From assembly GCF_024679095.1 (NCBI RefSeq), contig NC_066567.1, positions 11,212,719 through 11,276,718 on the forward strand: a DNA stretch of 64,000 bases. The letters run 5' to 3'. The position numbers and the translations under genes were made by a program. Of the stretch, positions 10,659-21,981 are shown piece after piece (the first letter of the stretch is position 1; every line of letters begins with the position of its first letter). The stretch comes from Eriocheir sinensis (lineage: Eukaryota; Arthropoda; Malacostraca; Decapoda; Varunidae). The notes beneath the pieces are model-generated. The model was not told the DNA's origin. It was given only the letters and a program-made list of their open reading frames with translations, and ran no database searches.

Positions 10659-12994
10659 TCATGTCACATGATGTGCTCCTGTTGGGTATGCCGACAGGTT
10701 TCTCACGTCACGTGATGTGCTCCTGTTGGGTACGAAGACAGGTTTCTCACGTCACGTGATGTGCTCCTGTTGGGTACGAAGACAGGTTTCTCATGTCACG
10801 TGATGTGCTCCTGTTGGGTACGAAGACAGGTTTCTCATGTCACGTGATGTGCTCCTGTTGGGTACGAAGACAGGTTTCTCACGTCACGTGATGTGCTCCT
10901 GTTGGGTACGAAGACAGGTTTCTCATGTCACGTGATGTGCTCCTGTTGGGTACGAAGACAGGTTTCTCACGTCACGTGATGTGCTCCTGTTGGGTACGAA
11001 GACAGGTTTCTCACGTCACGTGATGTGCTCCTGTTGGGTACGAAGACAGGTTTCTCACGTCACGTGATGTGCTCCTGTTGGGTACGAAGACAGGTTTCTC
11101 ACGCCGCGTGATGTGCTCCTGTTGGGTACGAAGACAGGTTTCTCACGTCACGTGATGTGCTCCTGTTGGGTACGAAGACAGGTTTCTCATGTCACGTGAT
11201 GTGCTCCTGTTGGAGTGAAGACAGGTTTCTCACGTCACGTGATGTGCTCCTGTTGGGTACGAAGACAGGTTTCTCATGTCACGTGATGTGCTCCTGTTGG
11301 GTACGAAGACAGGTTTCTCACGTCACGTGATGTGCTCCTGTTGGGTACGAAGACAGGTTTCTCACGTCACGTGATGTGCTCCTGTTGGGTACGAAGACAG
11401 GTTTCTCATGTCACGTGATGTGCTCCTGTTGGGTACGAAGACAGGTTTCTCACGTCACGTGATGTGCTCCTGTTGGTGCGAAGACAGGTTTCTCACGCCA
11501 CGCGTGATGTGCTCCTGTTGGGTACGAAGACAGGTTTCTCACGTCACGTGATGTGCTCCTGTTGGGTACGAAGACAGGTTTCTCACGTCACGTGATGTGC
11601 TCCTGTTGGGTATGCCGACAGGTTTCTCATGTCACGTGATGTGCTCCTGTTGGGTATGAAGACAGGTTTCTCATGTCACGTGATGTGCTCCTGTTGGGTA
11701 TGCCGACAGGTTTCTCATGTCACGTGATGTGCTCCTGTTGGGTATGCCGACAGGTTTCTCGTCACGCGTGATGTGCTCCTGTTGGGTATGCCGACAGGTT
11801 TCTCGTCACGTGATGTGCTCCTGTTGAATGAAGACAGGTTTCTCACGCCACGTGATGTGCTCCTGTTGGGTATGCCGACAGGTTTCTCGTCACGTGATGT
11901 GCTCCTGTTGGTACGAAGACAGGTTTCTCACGTCACGTGATGTGCTCCTGTTGGGTATGCCGACAGGTTTCTCGTCACGTGATGTGCTCCTGTTGGGTAT
12001 GCCGACAGGTTTCTCATGTCACGTGATGTGCTCCTGTTGGGTATGCCGACAGGTTTCTCATGTCACGTGATGTGCTCCTGTTGGGTACGAAGACAGGTTT
12101 CTCATGTCACGTGATGTGCTCCTGTTGGGTATGCCGACAGGTTTCTCACGTCACGTGATGTGCTCCTGTTGGGTATGCCGACAGGTTTCTCATGTCACGT
12201 GATGTGCTCCTGTTGGGTACGAAGACAGGTTTCTCATGTCACGTGATGTGCTCCTGTTGGGTATGCCGACAGGTTTCTCATGTCACGTGATGTGCTCCTG
12301 TTGGGTATGCCGACAGGTTTCTCGCGTCACGTGACGTGCTCCCGATGGGTACGACGACAGGTTTCTCATGTCACGTGATGTGCTCCTGTTGGGTATGCCG
12401 ACAGGTTTCTCATGTCACGTGATGTGCTCCTGTTGGGTACGAAGACAGGTTTCTCACGTCACGTGATGTGCTCCTGTTGGGTACGAAGACAGGTTTCTCA
12501 CGTCACGTGATGTGCTCCTGTTGGGTACGAAGACAGGTTTCTCACGTCACGTGATGTGCTCCTGTTGGGTATGCCGACAGGTTTCTCATGTCACGTGATG
12601 TGCTCCTGTTGGGTATGCCGACAGGTTTCTCATGTCACGTGATGTGCTCCTGTTGGGTATGCCGACAGGTTTCTCATGTCACGTGATGTGCTCCTGTTGG
12701 GTATGAAGACAGGTTTCTCACGTCACGTGATGTGCTCCTGTTGGGTACGAAGACAGGTTTCTCACGTCACGTGATGTGCTCCTGTTGGGTATGCCGACAG
12801 GTTTCTCATGTCACGTGATGTGCTCCTGTTGGGTATGCCGACAGGTTTCTCATGTCACGTGATGTGCTCCTGTTGGGTATGCCGACAGGTTTCTCATGTC
12901 ACGTGATGTGCTCCTGTTGGGTATGCCGACAGGTTTCTCATGTCACGTGATGTGCTCCTGTTGGGTATGAAGACAGGTTTCTCACATCACATGA
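10659..12994. repeat. 44-bp tandem array, about 53 copies, one TCACGTGA per unit
   Basis: Unit of 44 bp reading GTTTCTCACGTCACGTGATG then TGCTCCTGTTGGGTACGAAG and ACAG. Two spacer types alternate, TACGAAGACAG and TATGCCGACAG, and two flank types, CACGTCACGTG and CATGTCACGTG. The first half (to about 11600) is mostly TACGAAG; the second half is mixed or mostly TATGCCG. Every unit carries the 8-bp palindrome TCACGTGA (E-box core CACGTG), with rare variants. It starts within 20 bp of the piggyBac left terminus and ends where the remnant transposase region begins. There are no unique spacers, so it is not a CRISPR-like array. Confidence 0.97.
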
Positions 12995-13200
12995 CGTTTT
13001 TCAAAAATCTTGTTTTTGCTCCACATGCTTGCTTTGTATGGGCAATAACTATTCCTCTGGGAGTGTCTGGCATATCACTCTTGAAGATACAGGTCCTAGT
13101 TACACTCTCAGAGTCAGTACGTAATGAGTAATCATAGCAAGTAGACGTCACGCCTCCCTGAATGTAGAGCAGACGCGAGCTTTACTTTTCAGCGAGGATG

Positions 13201-13570
13201 ATGGAACATTTGTTGATTATTCTGGTAGCTCTGATAGTGATGACCCTCTAGATGACAGTAATAAAGATAAAGATTATGTGTGTAGTGGAGAGGGTGATGC
13301 TGAAAGTGAGGAAGTAAGTGATGAAGAGTTAGTGTTTGCTGGGACTAGCCTGCCGCCGACACCATGCACCTCAGCTGGTGCTGCCTCATTTGTTCCATTG
13401 CCCACTGCCTGGTTACGTCCTCCCAGGAATCCTTCAAAGAGGAGAAGGACAGATACACGCCCTCAGCAGCAGCACCAAGACACTCGATACCACTGCACTG
13501 CCAAGAATGTGGTGTTCCACTCTGCGTGGAACCATGTTTTGAAGAGTATCACACTCTAGCAAACTTTTGA
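13201..13570 (+). pseudogene. piggyBac transposase remnant (acidic N-terminus fused to C-terminal zinc finger)
   Basis: One frame from about 13196 to 13500 encodes an acidic N-terminus (DYSGSSDSDDPLDD, GEGDAESEEVSDEE), a Pro/Ser linker and a basic RRRTDTRPQ stretch ending DTRYHC. A small frame change leads to CQECGVPLCVEPCFEEYH and the stop near 13570. The acidic start and a C-terminal Cys-rich ECGVPLC-CFEEYH finger are typical of piggyBac transposases (family knowledge). The whole DDD catalytic domain of about 400 residues is absent, so this is an internal-deletion derivative. The identification is supported by the flanking TTAA/CCC termini. Confidence 0.75.
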
Positions 13571-14128
13571 AGTGTCAGGGCTTGGAAAATGTAAATAGCA
13601 TTAGTGTAAAGAAAGTGAAATTGTGTAAGAAGTACACTAAATATAAACACGTCATGTTCTGGGCGGCTCATGTGTCGCCAAAATGTAGAAAAAAGGATTT
13701 TCTTAGTTAAAACATTTCATTTTATGTGAGGCACTAGTTTATTTAGTTAATTTATACTTTATTACATAAGAAAATAATCATTATGTGTTAAAAGTGTTGC
13801 TGGAAGAATAAGGGTAGAAAGTGCATCAGCAGCGCGGGGAGTACATCAGGCAACAGCGGGGGATTCCCCACGTGACTCACCGGCGGGGGGATTTAAAAAT
13901 GGTGAATAGTGCCTTTCAAATGTTTTCAGTTTTATGAAGATGGTTTTGGATTGTTTGGGGTCGGAAAAAAAATCGATTTTTTGTAACATGTGGGGGTACA
14001 TGTTACGTAAAATAATGAAACACTTTATGGGTTAATGGGATTCACATTAATTTCAGTGGGGAAATTCGTTTCGGTGTGCAAGCAAAATTCCAGAACGAAT
14101 TAAACTTGTAAACCGAGGTATGAGTGTA

Positions 14129-14468
14129 ATTGTATCCACATTATAGAAAGAACAAAACAATATTGGTTCTTTTACTTTACCGCTTATGCCCAAGGACGGA
14201 CAAACACATCCTTGCCGCCTCAGCTACCTATCCGAGGGTGAATATGTACGTCCCATTGTAAGTTTTCTAGAAACTTGTTGAGAGTAACTAAACTACTAAT
14301 AATGAAGCTTATTATATCATAGCATACACTAGATTTATTCGGGTGGGGGTGGGGGGGGGGGCACCAGTGTGGCCACGGCCTCACTAAAAGTGTGGTGCAC
14401 CTGCTGAAAGTCGTAATTAATGTGTGGAAGCTGGAGATGGGGAGAACCTTGGGAAACAAAGAGCTGGA

Positions 14469-14529
<61 letters not shown>

Positions 14530-14762
14530 AAAAATGTGTAGTAAAGCAACACTTTAATGAACAAAAAGGTGAAGGAAGTGACTTTGGCCGGGGGAGTTAT
14601 ATGTACATTTGTCTGTCGGGTGTGTTTGTGTCAAATACACTAGTTGTCTTTCAAGTGTTGTTTTGTTTGCATTCCACTCCTTGGGGGACTAGATACCTTA
14701 TTCCAAGGCTAACAGGGGCACCGGAAGCGAGAACGTAGCTCTCTCGCCATATCTGCCTCCCT

Positions 14763-14826
<64 letters not shown>

Positions 14827-14833
14827 CAACATG

Positions 14834-14877
<44 letters not shown>
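14129..14877. repeat. Microsatellite-rich intron segment: (CT)n, (GA)n, (TG)n
   Basis: (CT)n at about 14471-14527, (GA)n at 14765-14823 and (TG)n at 14834-14877. The last abuts the 3' end of LINE-A copy 3. A poly-G/GGGGTG tract lies at 14341-14360. No exon recognised in the rest. Confidence 0.9.
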
Positions 14878-17800
14878 ATTTACCTAGTTGTGAAATACAG
14901 GAAAAGAGCTGTACTAGGCTCGTGCTGTCCCGTCTCCATAACGCTCATTATCCAGTTTGGCTTTAAATTCATGAATCGTTTTTGCACACACAGTCTCCTC
15001 GTCAAGTCCGTTCCATGTTGTTATGCTTCTGTATGGAAAACTGTATTTCTTGATGTCTCTCCTACAGTCGCTCTTCAATTTCTTACCATTGCCTCTTGTC
15101 ACACTTCTGTCACGTACCACTAGGTCTTCCCTGTCCAATTTCTCCAGTCCCTCTTGTATCCTGTACAATGCTATTAGGTCCCCTCTCTCTCTTCTTCTTT
15201 CCAGTGTTGTTAGTCCCAATTTCTCCAGTCTTTCTTTCTTCATAAGTATGTTCTCTCAGAGTTTCTGGTAATTTAGTCGCTGCTCTTTGTATTCTTTCCA
15301 ACTTTCTAAATTCTTTCTTCAATCTAGGTGACCACACTAATGCTGCATATTCCAGTCTTGGACGTATCATCGATGTTATTAGTTTCTTCACCAGTTCTTC
15401 ATCTAGATATGTAAATGCTGCTTTTATGTTTCTAAGAAGATTGTATGTTTCCCCAGTTATCCGGTCTATGTGTTTTCCAAAGGATAACTTGTCTGTTATG
15501 ATCACTCCCAGATCTTTTTCTTCAGTTTTTTCATGATTCTTTCATTACTCAGAGAGTAGTTCCCCGAAGGACCTTGTGTCCTTTAGTGCCTCAAAAACTC
15601 AATTTCTCCACCTATCAACTCGACACAATCTTCCAAACACCTATCCCCTATTCTTCGACAACACTCAGCTGTCACCTTCTTCAACACTAAATATCCTCGG
15701 TCTATCCTTTACTCAAAATCTTAACTGGAAACTTCACATCTCCTCTCTCGCTAAATCAGCTTCCTCGAGGTTGGGCGTTCTGTATCGTCTCCGCTAGTTC
15801 TTCTCACCCGTACAGCTGCTATCCATATACAGGGGCCTTGTCCACCCTTGTACGGAGTATGCATCTCACGTGTGGGGGGGCTCCACTCACACAGCTCTTC
15901 TGGACAGAGTGGAGTCTAAGGCTCTTCGTCTCATCAGCTCTCCTCTTACTGATAGTCTTCTACCTCTTAAATTCCATCGCGATGTTGCCTCTCTTTCTAT
16001 CTTCTATCAATATTTTCATGCTGACTGCTCTTCTGAACTTGCTAACTGCATGCCTCCCCCCCTCCTGTGGCCTCGCCTCACACGACTTTCTGATCAAGCT
16101 CATCCCTATGCTGTCCAAACCCCTCATGCAAGAGTTAACCAGGATCTTCACTCTTTCATCCCTCACGCTGGTAAACTTTGGAACAATCTTCCCTCATTTG
16201 TATTTCCTCCTGCCTATGACTTGAACTCTTTCAAGAGGAGGGTATCAGGACACCTCTCCTCCCGAAACTGATTTCTCTTTTTGGCCACTCTATTCAGGAG
16301 CAGTAAGTAGCCGGCTTTTTTTTCCATATTTTTTTTTTACGCCCTTGCACGGTCTCCTCTATTGTAAAAAATAAAAATAAAAATGTCTACTGCTCTTACC
16401 AAACTCCATCACACTGCACTTCTTTGTATTGAATGTCATTTCCCATTTGCGTGACCATTCACTTATTCTATCGAGATCCTGACTTAGGGCTACACAGTCT
16501 TCCTCATTGGCTACCCTCATTATTTTAGCATCATCAGCAACCATATTCATATAGCTTGTCACCCCTTCTGTCATGTCATTTATATATATTGCAAACATAA
16601 TGGGAGCCAACACTGATCCTTGGGGGACTCCACTGGTCACTTCCATCCAACTTGATTTATTGTTCCTGATTACTGTTCTCATTTCTCTATTTGTGAAAAA
16701 GTCTATAATCCAATCCAATGTTGAACCACCCAGACCTCCAACATGATTAAGTTTCCATATCAATCGCTTGTGTGGTACTTTATCAAATGCTTTCTTTAAG
16801 TCCAGATTCGCGCAATCCGCCCAATCGTCCCTTTCCTGTATTATATCAATTACTCTTGAATAGAAGTTGATCAGATTAGTTACACAAGACCGTCCTCCTC
16901 TGAATCCGAATTGACTGTTCGTTAATATATTGTTGCTTTCTAAATATTCCACCCATCTGTTTTTTATAATTTTCTCACACATCTTTGCTACTACACTTGT
17001 TAATGACACTGGCCTATAGCTCAACGGGTCTTCCTTACTTCCTCCTTTATGTATTGGGACGATGTTAGCCTTCTTCCAGGCTCTCGGTACCTTCCCTTGT
17101 GCTAGTGAGACATTAATCAAGTTGCTCAACTTTTCAGCTATTTGCTGGTTACACTCTTTTAGCACCCAATTTGAAATACCATCCGGTCCTGCTGATTTCC
17201 TCGCATCCAATTCTTCCAGTAATTTTCTAACTTCATCTGCTGCTGTTTGTATTCTCTCCAGACCCACTCTATTCCCCGGCACTGCATCTACACCTTCAAA
17301 CTCACTCTCCCTTGTGAACACTGTTTGGAAACAGTTATTCATCACTTCCACTATTTCACTTATACTATCAAAAGTTTCACCATTAACTTTAACTCTTTGA
17401 ATCTCATCTCTATTTTTCAGTTTTCCATTTATGAACTTATACAACAGTTTTGGCTGGTCTTTGCACTTATCTACAATATTCTTCTCAAAATTCCTTTTTT
17501 CTTCTCTTCTTACTTTGACATAAGCATTCCTCTTCCTTTTGTACTCATTCCATAGATCCATCCTCCTATTTTTTCTCCATTTGTTCCATGCCTTCTCCTT
17601 ATCCTGCTTGGCGTCTACACACTTTCTATTGTACCACTCTTCTCTTGATTTCTGGCCTTCTTTCATCCTTGGTACCCACTTTTCCACTCCTTCGTTGTAA
17701 ATCCGTAGAAAGATAGCCCATTTTTCCTCCACATCTTCAGCCTCAAAAAAAGTATCCCATTGTGCTTCCTCAAAATGTTTTCCAAGTTGTTCAAAATTTG

Positions 17801-18785
17801 CCTTATTAAAGTTAAACCATTCTCTCCTGTAGTCCTCATTCCTGATTATTTTACCTCCTTCTCGTAATATGTACTCGATAAGTACGTGATCGCTCTTCCC
17901 TATAGGGCTCTTATAGTTCATCTCCTCTTTGGTATCTGGCTCCCTGGTGATTTTCAAGTACAATCTAGATGGTTCGTCTTCTCTGAATCTTGCATTTTCC
18001 TCCACCCACTGTGTGAGGACGTTATCTATAACCAATTCCAAAACCTTGTTCCCCCATGAAGCTTCACTTCCTTCCGTTGACCAGTTTTCCCATGACACTT
18101 CCTTACAATTAAAATCTCCCATTATCAGAATCTTATCCTTCTCCTCCAGCAATCTCCTTAGGCAATCCAATGTGTCTTCCAGCTTCTTCTTGTACAATTC
18201 TTCTGTCCATGAATTGGTTTTTGGAGGGACACACACCACTACGATATTTCTGCATCCTCCCCTTTGCAGTCTTATTCCCACACTCAAGACCTCCGCTTCC
18301 CCTTCGCCATAGGTGACACCCTCCACTGTCCATTCTTTTTTCAACAATGGCATCACTCCTTGTTTATTTTCTCTATTTCTCATCCATACATTATATTTAC
18401 CATCCCCTATGTTAAATGCATCTATACTACCAGTCAGTTTGGTTTCCGTAATCCCCATAACATCTGGTTTTCCTTACTCAGGTAATCTCCTATTTCTACC
18501 ATTGACGATATTAACCCGTTCACATTAGTGTATGCCACCTTCAAGCTGTCTCCTCCTCCCTTCTGTACCACTTCCTTTGGTCCATGTCCATCACTCTCCA
18601 GAAAAACTTCCTTTTTTTCTCTTCTGATCTTCCTTCATTCTTTTCATTGAATGACTAATTTCATCGGGGAGATATTTCTCGCAACACGGCCAGTGTAGTG
18701 GACCCTCTTCTTCTTTTGACCTGCAATGCTTTGTATTGCTTCTTAGGTCCTCCTCCTCCACACTTTTATACTTCACAACATGCAC
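14878..18785 (-). mobile_element. LINE-A copy 3: endonuclease + reverse transcriptase, interrupted by LINE-B
   Basis: Best LINE-A copy. The 699-codon minus-strand frame 18458-16359 contains an APE endonuclease (ITETKL at residue 3, GDFN at 114, SDH at 189) and a reverse transcriptase (SAGPDGI at 422, YRPVSLTS at 481, LDLKKAFD at 552, GVPQGS at 610, catalytic VADDAK at 640, where YADD or FADD is usual). The frame breaks where LINE-B (15545-16385) is inserted, and the C-terminal part resumes at 15505-14914 with one frameshift near 15240, ending GDGTARA. Upstream (18785-18591) a frame with CRSKEEEGPLHWPCCEKY may be the end of a Cys/His-rich first ORF. 3' end AACTAGGTAAATG then (CA)n. APE-type, CR1/jockey-like group; exact clade unresolved. 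It lies in HEATR1 intron 2, same strand as the gene. Confidence 0.92.
15545..16385 (+). mobile_element. LINE-B 3' fragment nested in LINE-A copy 3
   Basis: Plus-strand copy with frames 15576-15797 and 15870-16271 (post-catalytic RT region ending RRVSGHLSSRN), a 3' UTR and an A-rich tail TAAAAAATAAAAATAAAAAT at about 16364-16383. Both junctions with LINE-A are the same as those at 92-905, so the composite is one ancestral insertion that was later copied. It is 5'-truncated with no catalytic motif. Confidence 0.9.
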
Positions 18786-19052
18786 TTAAGGCCGCTCTCC
18801 CAGTCATGTTGTTTGTTTTGATCGTTACCAATGGCGGCGGTCTCCGCTATAGTATTTTCAAGTGAAACTACCCGATCGGCTAGTGGCGGCTGCGGGGTTA
18901 GCCGAGCCCCGCACTTACCACACACTCTCAACATCTCTCGCTTCGTGTGCAGCCGCCACCACCCCATCGGCCAGTTTCACGTGAAATACTAAGCGGCGAT
19001 CGCCACCATTGGTAACGATCAAAACAAAGTGACTGTGAAAGTGGCCCTTAGT
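18786..19052. mobile_element. MITE with ~100-bp terminal inverted repeats
   Basis: The left arm starts TTAAGGCCGCTCTCCCAGTC and the right arm, reversed, TAAGGGCCACTTTCACAGTC. Both continue with TTGTTTTGATCGTTACC and GCGGCG-rich words. Inner spacer about 30 bp (18895-18925). No coding frame. It abuts the 5' end of LINE-A copy 3. Superfamily unresolved. Confidence 0.75.
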
Positions 19053-20295
19053 TACTTAACAGTGCACACTTGTACACTTCACCCTGAACTTAGGTATTTT
19101 TCTGTCCTTTTCTTTCCCTGATTTTGCTTTTCTATGCCCTTCTGCAATTTTTCACTATTTTCACTGTTGCTGCCATGCATTACAGGTCAAAATGAGAAGA
19201 AGAAAAGGAAAACAACACCGGGAGATCTACAATTTTCAAAGACTTGAGAAAAAGATTTTTGGACTGTGGTTCCCCAGCACGGGGTGTTCTCTTATCTTGT
19301 TAATCAAGTAGTAAGCAAAGCAGCTCTGCCAGCACATTTTATGAATCTCTTGGTGGTTTATCTTCCACTGCTCCTCACTCCTCAGCCACTGCCGTCGTCT
19401 GTTTGTTTACACGCAGCCGTTCGGTACCCACGTACCCACGCTCGTACTCACAACCGTTTTCCATTCATACGGACAACCAACAACACGCTCCCGGTTGGGC
19501 ATGCGGACAACTGCGGTTGTCCATAGCCCCAATGGTTGGACACTGCCTTTTAAGGCAGCACGCATGACGCCAACGGTAGGTAGACGTGACCCGAACATGT
19601 CAAAGCAACGCAAAACTCGTGGCGGTAATGCGCAAAAGTCGTGATGGTAAGAATTTAGTACTAAGCGCTAAACTCGACTCTCGCGAAACTCGGACAGCGC
19701 GAAACTCAAGAGGGTACTGTATATTTAAGCCATAAAACTTAACATAATCATCATGTATTATATATCAGCATAAGGGGAATTAAATGGTGCATAACGGCAA
19801 ACACTAATTCACTGATAATATTGAGGTGGATACATAAACTTACAAGAAATATGCAGTACTGTGTTGATCATTTATTCACTGAAGTTTACTCCCTTATTTT
19901 AGTACTGATGGGCAGATAGGCTTGTGGGGAGATGTGCAGGAAAGGGAAGAAATTAGTGTGGAAAATACCACTTCACACAAGAATGGACCATGAGGGTGCA
20001 TCAATAGGCTACCTCTCCTGATATAGGCAACTCACATTCCAATGTAATAATATTGACAGTTAACTGTTAAAGTACGGGCGGCGATATATTTCTCTGGATG
20101 CTGTGCACGGGGAAAATATAAACATTTAAAGGAGGTGGAAATGGTCTCTTTCTTCTTTGCAATAATTGTATATTCATCTAGTATATATGGTGGTGTAATA
20201 AAACTTCTCTCCTAATAATAACAAAAAAGTTTTGACAGCCAAAAATATTGCGGATTTTCTTGTTGCTGTGATGCGTCGCGGGGAAGCACCCCACT
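19053..20295. other. Unassigned HEATR1 intron 2 sequence
   Basis: No exon found on either strand. It contains GC-rich words with TACCCACG repeats near 19420-19440 and a TCGCGAAACTCGGACAGCGCGAAACTC-like local duplication near 19680-19710; otherwise AT-rich and featureless. Confidence 0.5.
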
Positions 20296-20297
20296 CA

Positions 20298-20337
<40 letters not shown>
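20296..20337. repeat. (CT)n microsatellite
   Basis: About 20 CT dinucleotides with one TTTCT interruption. Confidence 0.9.
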
Positions 20338-20344
20338 ACCTTCT

Positions 20345-20877
20345 TGCCCCTCCCTCCTCTGTCAGTGTCACTACCATAGCAGTCATCAGAGTCACTGTCA
20401 CTTTAATTCGCCCGCGCTCTACTTCCGCCCGGAGCGGAGGAACTGCTTGATACGTCACGAGACATGACAGATGTATTCCGAACACAAGTGGAGAATGATC
20501 TGTGGGCTTCGGTAGGCTGCGCACTGGAGACAAATGAGTGTGTACGGATGCCAGATGCCTCCACCATTCTTCTGAGTCAAGAACTGGTGGTATATTTAAA
20601 GCGTAGGGAGCGTAGAGTGTGATGATTATATATATGATCCCCGTACGGGTGGGGCGTGTGGTAGCCCACTTATATGTATACGATTGCCGTAATCTAAGGG
20701 TTAAGTAAGCTATCGTATCATACAAGACCCATATTCTGATAGCTCTCGTACAATATATGGGAAAAAAATTACATTATTCTAGAAGAACTCAGCCAGGACG
20801 CAGCATACACGTCTTCAGATATCATACGAGGGCGGCGAGGACTCAGCATACATGTCCTCGTGTTCAAGGGGTTAATG
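20345..20877 (-). mobile_element. piggyBac-like terminus with acidic N-terminal remnant
   Basis: On the minus strand the segment starts TTAACCCCTTGAACACGAGG (from 20876 down), then contains two GAGGAC/GTCCTC direct repeats, and about 450 bp later encodes SDSDSDDCYGSDTDR, an acidic stretch like piggyBac N-termini. A very similar terminus is at 21757. The opposite terminus was not found; AAGGGTTAAG at 20697 may be another related end. Relic only. Confidence 0.45.
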
Positions 20878-21049
20878 TAATCAGGTGGAACGCAATTTTT
20901 TCCAAGAAAAATACAGATCAAAATTGAAACTTGTAGGTTTAATTTCCATAACCCTTCAAAACATAATAATTATCCAGCTAAACACAATCAACGTCCCCCT
21001 CTCAATAACTACTATATCCATCCTTAATGAACAAAGCTGATATAATTTG

Positions 21050-21757
21050 AACCCGTTCACTACGGCCAGGCCAAGCCAGCGCCCCACGCAGTATCCAGGA
21101 TCACCCAGGATCACCGCGCGTGCCAAATTTCAAGTGTCAGCGGTGGCCGAAGTGGTAGCGTACTGGGCCCACATTCACCGCGTGATGGACGACGCGGGTT
21201 CGAATCCCTACGCTACCACTCGGATTTTTCGGTCACCGCCGAGTGGCTTAAAAACTACCCGCATGCTGTCCTGAAGACCACCCATCAACCCGGACTCTAG
21301 AGGAAACCGTCCAAGCGAATCAAGAACGAGTTCCGGGGGGCAGCATGAGCCAACGCAAGATGGCGCCACTATAAACACTCGCCTGCGCCAGAACGGGCTG
21401 GGCCGACCATCAGGCCCCACCTGGAAGAAGCCTTGGGCCGACCATCAGGCCCCACTGGAAGATGCCTACCGCTAATAGGCAACAACGTAAAAAAAAAAAA
21501 AAAAAAAAAAGAAGATAACAAGTGTTCAGCCATAAATTCAACATAATCATCATGAATTTTATATGAAAACATGCAGAATTAAATGTTGCACATAAAGAAA
21601 CATAAATTAATTGATAATTTTGAGATGTAAGCATAAATATAGATAAAATAACTTGTATATTGGCTAAAGCGAGCTAGGACCCTGTATGCGCGTCCTCGGA
21701 TATGGTACGGGGCACGCAAGGACGCAGTATATGCGTCCTCGTGCTGAAGGGGTTAAA
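21050..21757. mobile_element. Probable piggyBac-like MITE hosting a SINE
   Basis: The left end TTGAACCCGTTCACTACGG (21050) and the right end ...CGTCCTCGTGCTGAAGGGG-TTAA (21757) are compatible with inverted CCC termini at TTAA sites, with the left TTAA mutated to TTGA. The right terminal region matches 20790-20876. Apart from the SINE at 21139-21510 it is about 330 bp with no coding capacity. Confidence 0.45.
21139..21510 (+). mobile_element. tRNA-derived SINE, copy 3 (with tRNA-like head)
   Basis: The head has A-box-like TGGCCGAAGTGG and B-box GGTTCGAATCC (about 21190), an internal RNA polymerase III promoter. The body follows with GCCGAGTGGCTTAAAAACTA, CAACCCGGACTCTAG and CGCCTGCGCCAGAACGGGC, and a poly(A) tail at 21489-21510. 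CAGGCCCCA..GGAAGA near the 3' end is tandemly duplicated. Best-preserved head of the family. Confidence 0.92.
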
Positions 21758-21981
21758 GTGATGATATTAAAAGAACATGTGAGGACATGCAGAAGCTGGT
21801 ATACCAACTCAGATGAGTTTACAATGACAGGACAGAGAGGTCAGCTTAACAATAGGCTCGCAGATACCGTAGGCAAGCATGTGGTTAGTGCAGGCAAGGT
21901 GATAAGCTTCAACAAACCTGTACACAAACAAAATGGACAGGTGTGTGGTTAGTGCAGGCAAGGTGATAAGCTTCAACACAC

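Larger units (their letters stand above)
10640..14035 (+). mobile_element. piggyBac element with internal 44-bp satellite
   Basis: Bounded on both sides by TTAA (10640-10643 and 14032-14035). The termini are TTAACCCGTAAGGTGTT on the left and, reverse-complemented, TTAACCCATAAAGTGTT on the right: a terminal inverted repeat of about 17 bp starting CCC, diagnostic of piggyBac. Near the right end is a perfect subterminal inverted repeat GTAACATGT...ACATGTTAC (13983-14006). The left half is a long 44-bp tandem array. The right half holds the two ends of a transposase with the catalytic core deleted. It is inserted in a Tigger-like element inside HEATR1 intron 2. Non-autonomous. Confidence 0.87.
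9006..14128. mobile_element. Tigger/pogo-like DNA transposon, split by a SINE and a piggyBac
   Basis: The left end TA-CAGTCATACCTCG (about 9006) and the right end CGAGGTATGAGTG-TA (about 14127) are inverted and flanked by TA, the target site of the Tc1/mariner-pogo superfamily. Just inside both ends lie TTTACGAG / CTTGTAAACC words typical of Tigger-like termini. Inside are a SINE (9127-9441) and the piggyBac at 10640-14035, so only about 1.4 kb belongs to the Tigger itself. A short plus-strand frame near 10230-10345 (MAKRDGAAKKKTVTVD) could be a basic transposase N-terminus, but this is weak. It lies in HEATR1 intron 2. Confidence 0.75.

Noticed and set aside
10659..12994. CRISPR-like regular array
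   Set aside because: Units are contiguous with no unique spacers, no cas genes, and the context is an animal intron inside a piggyBac.
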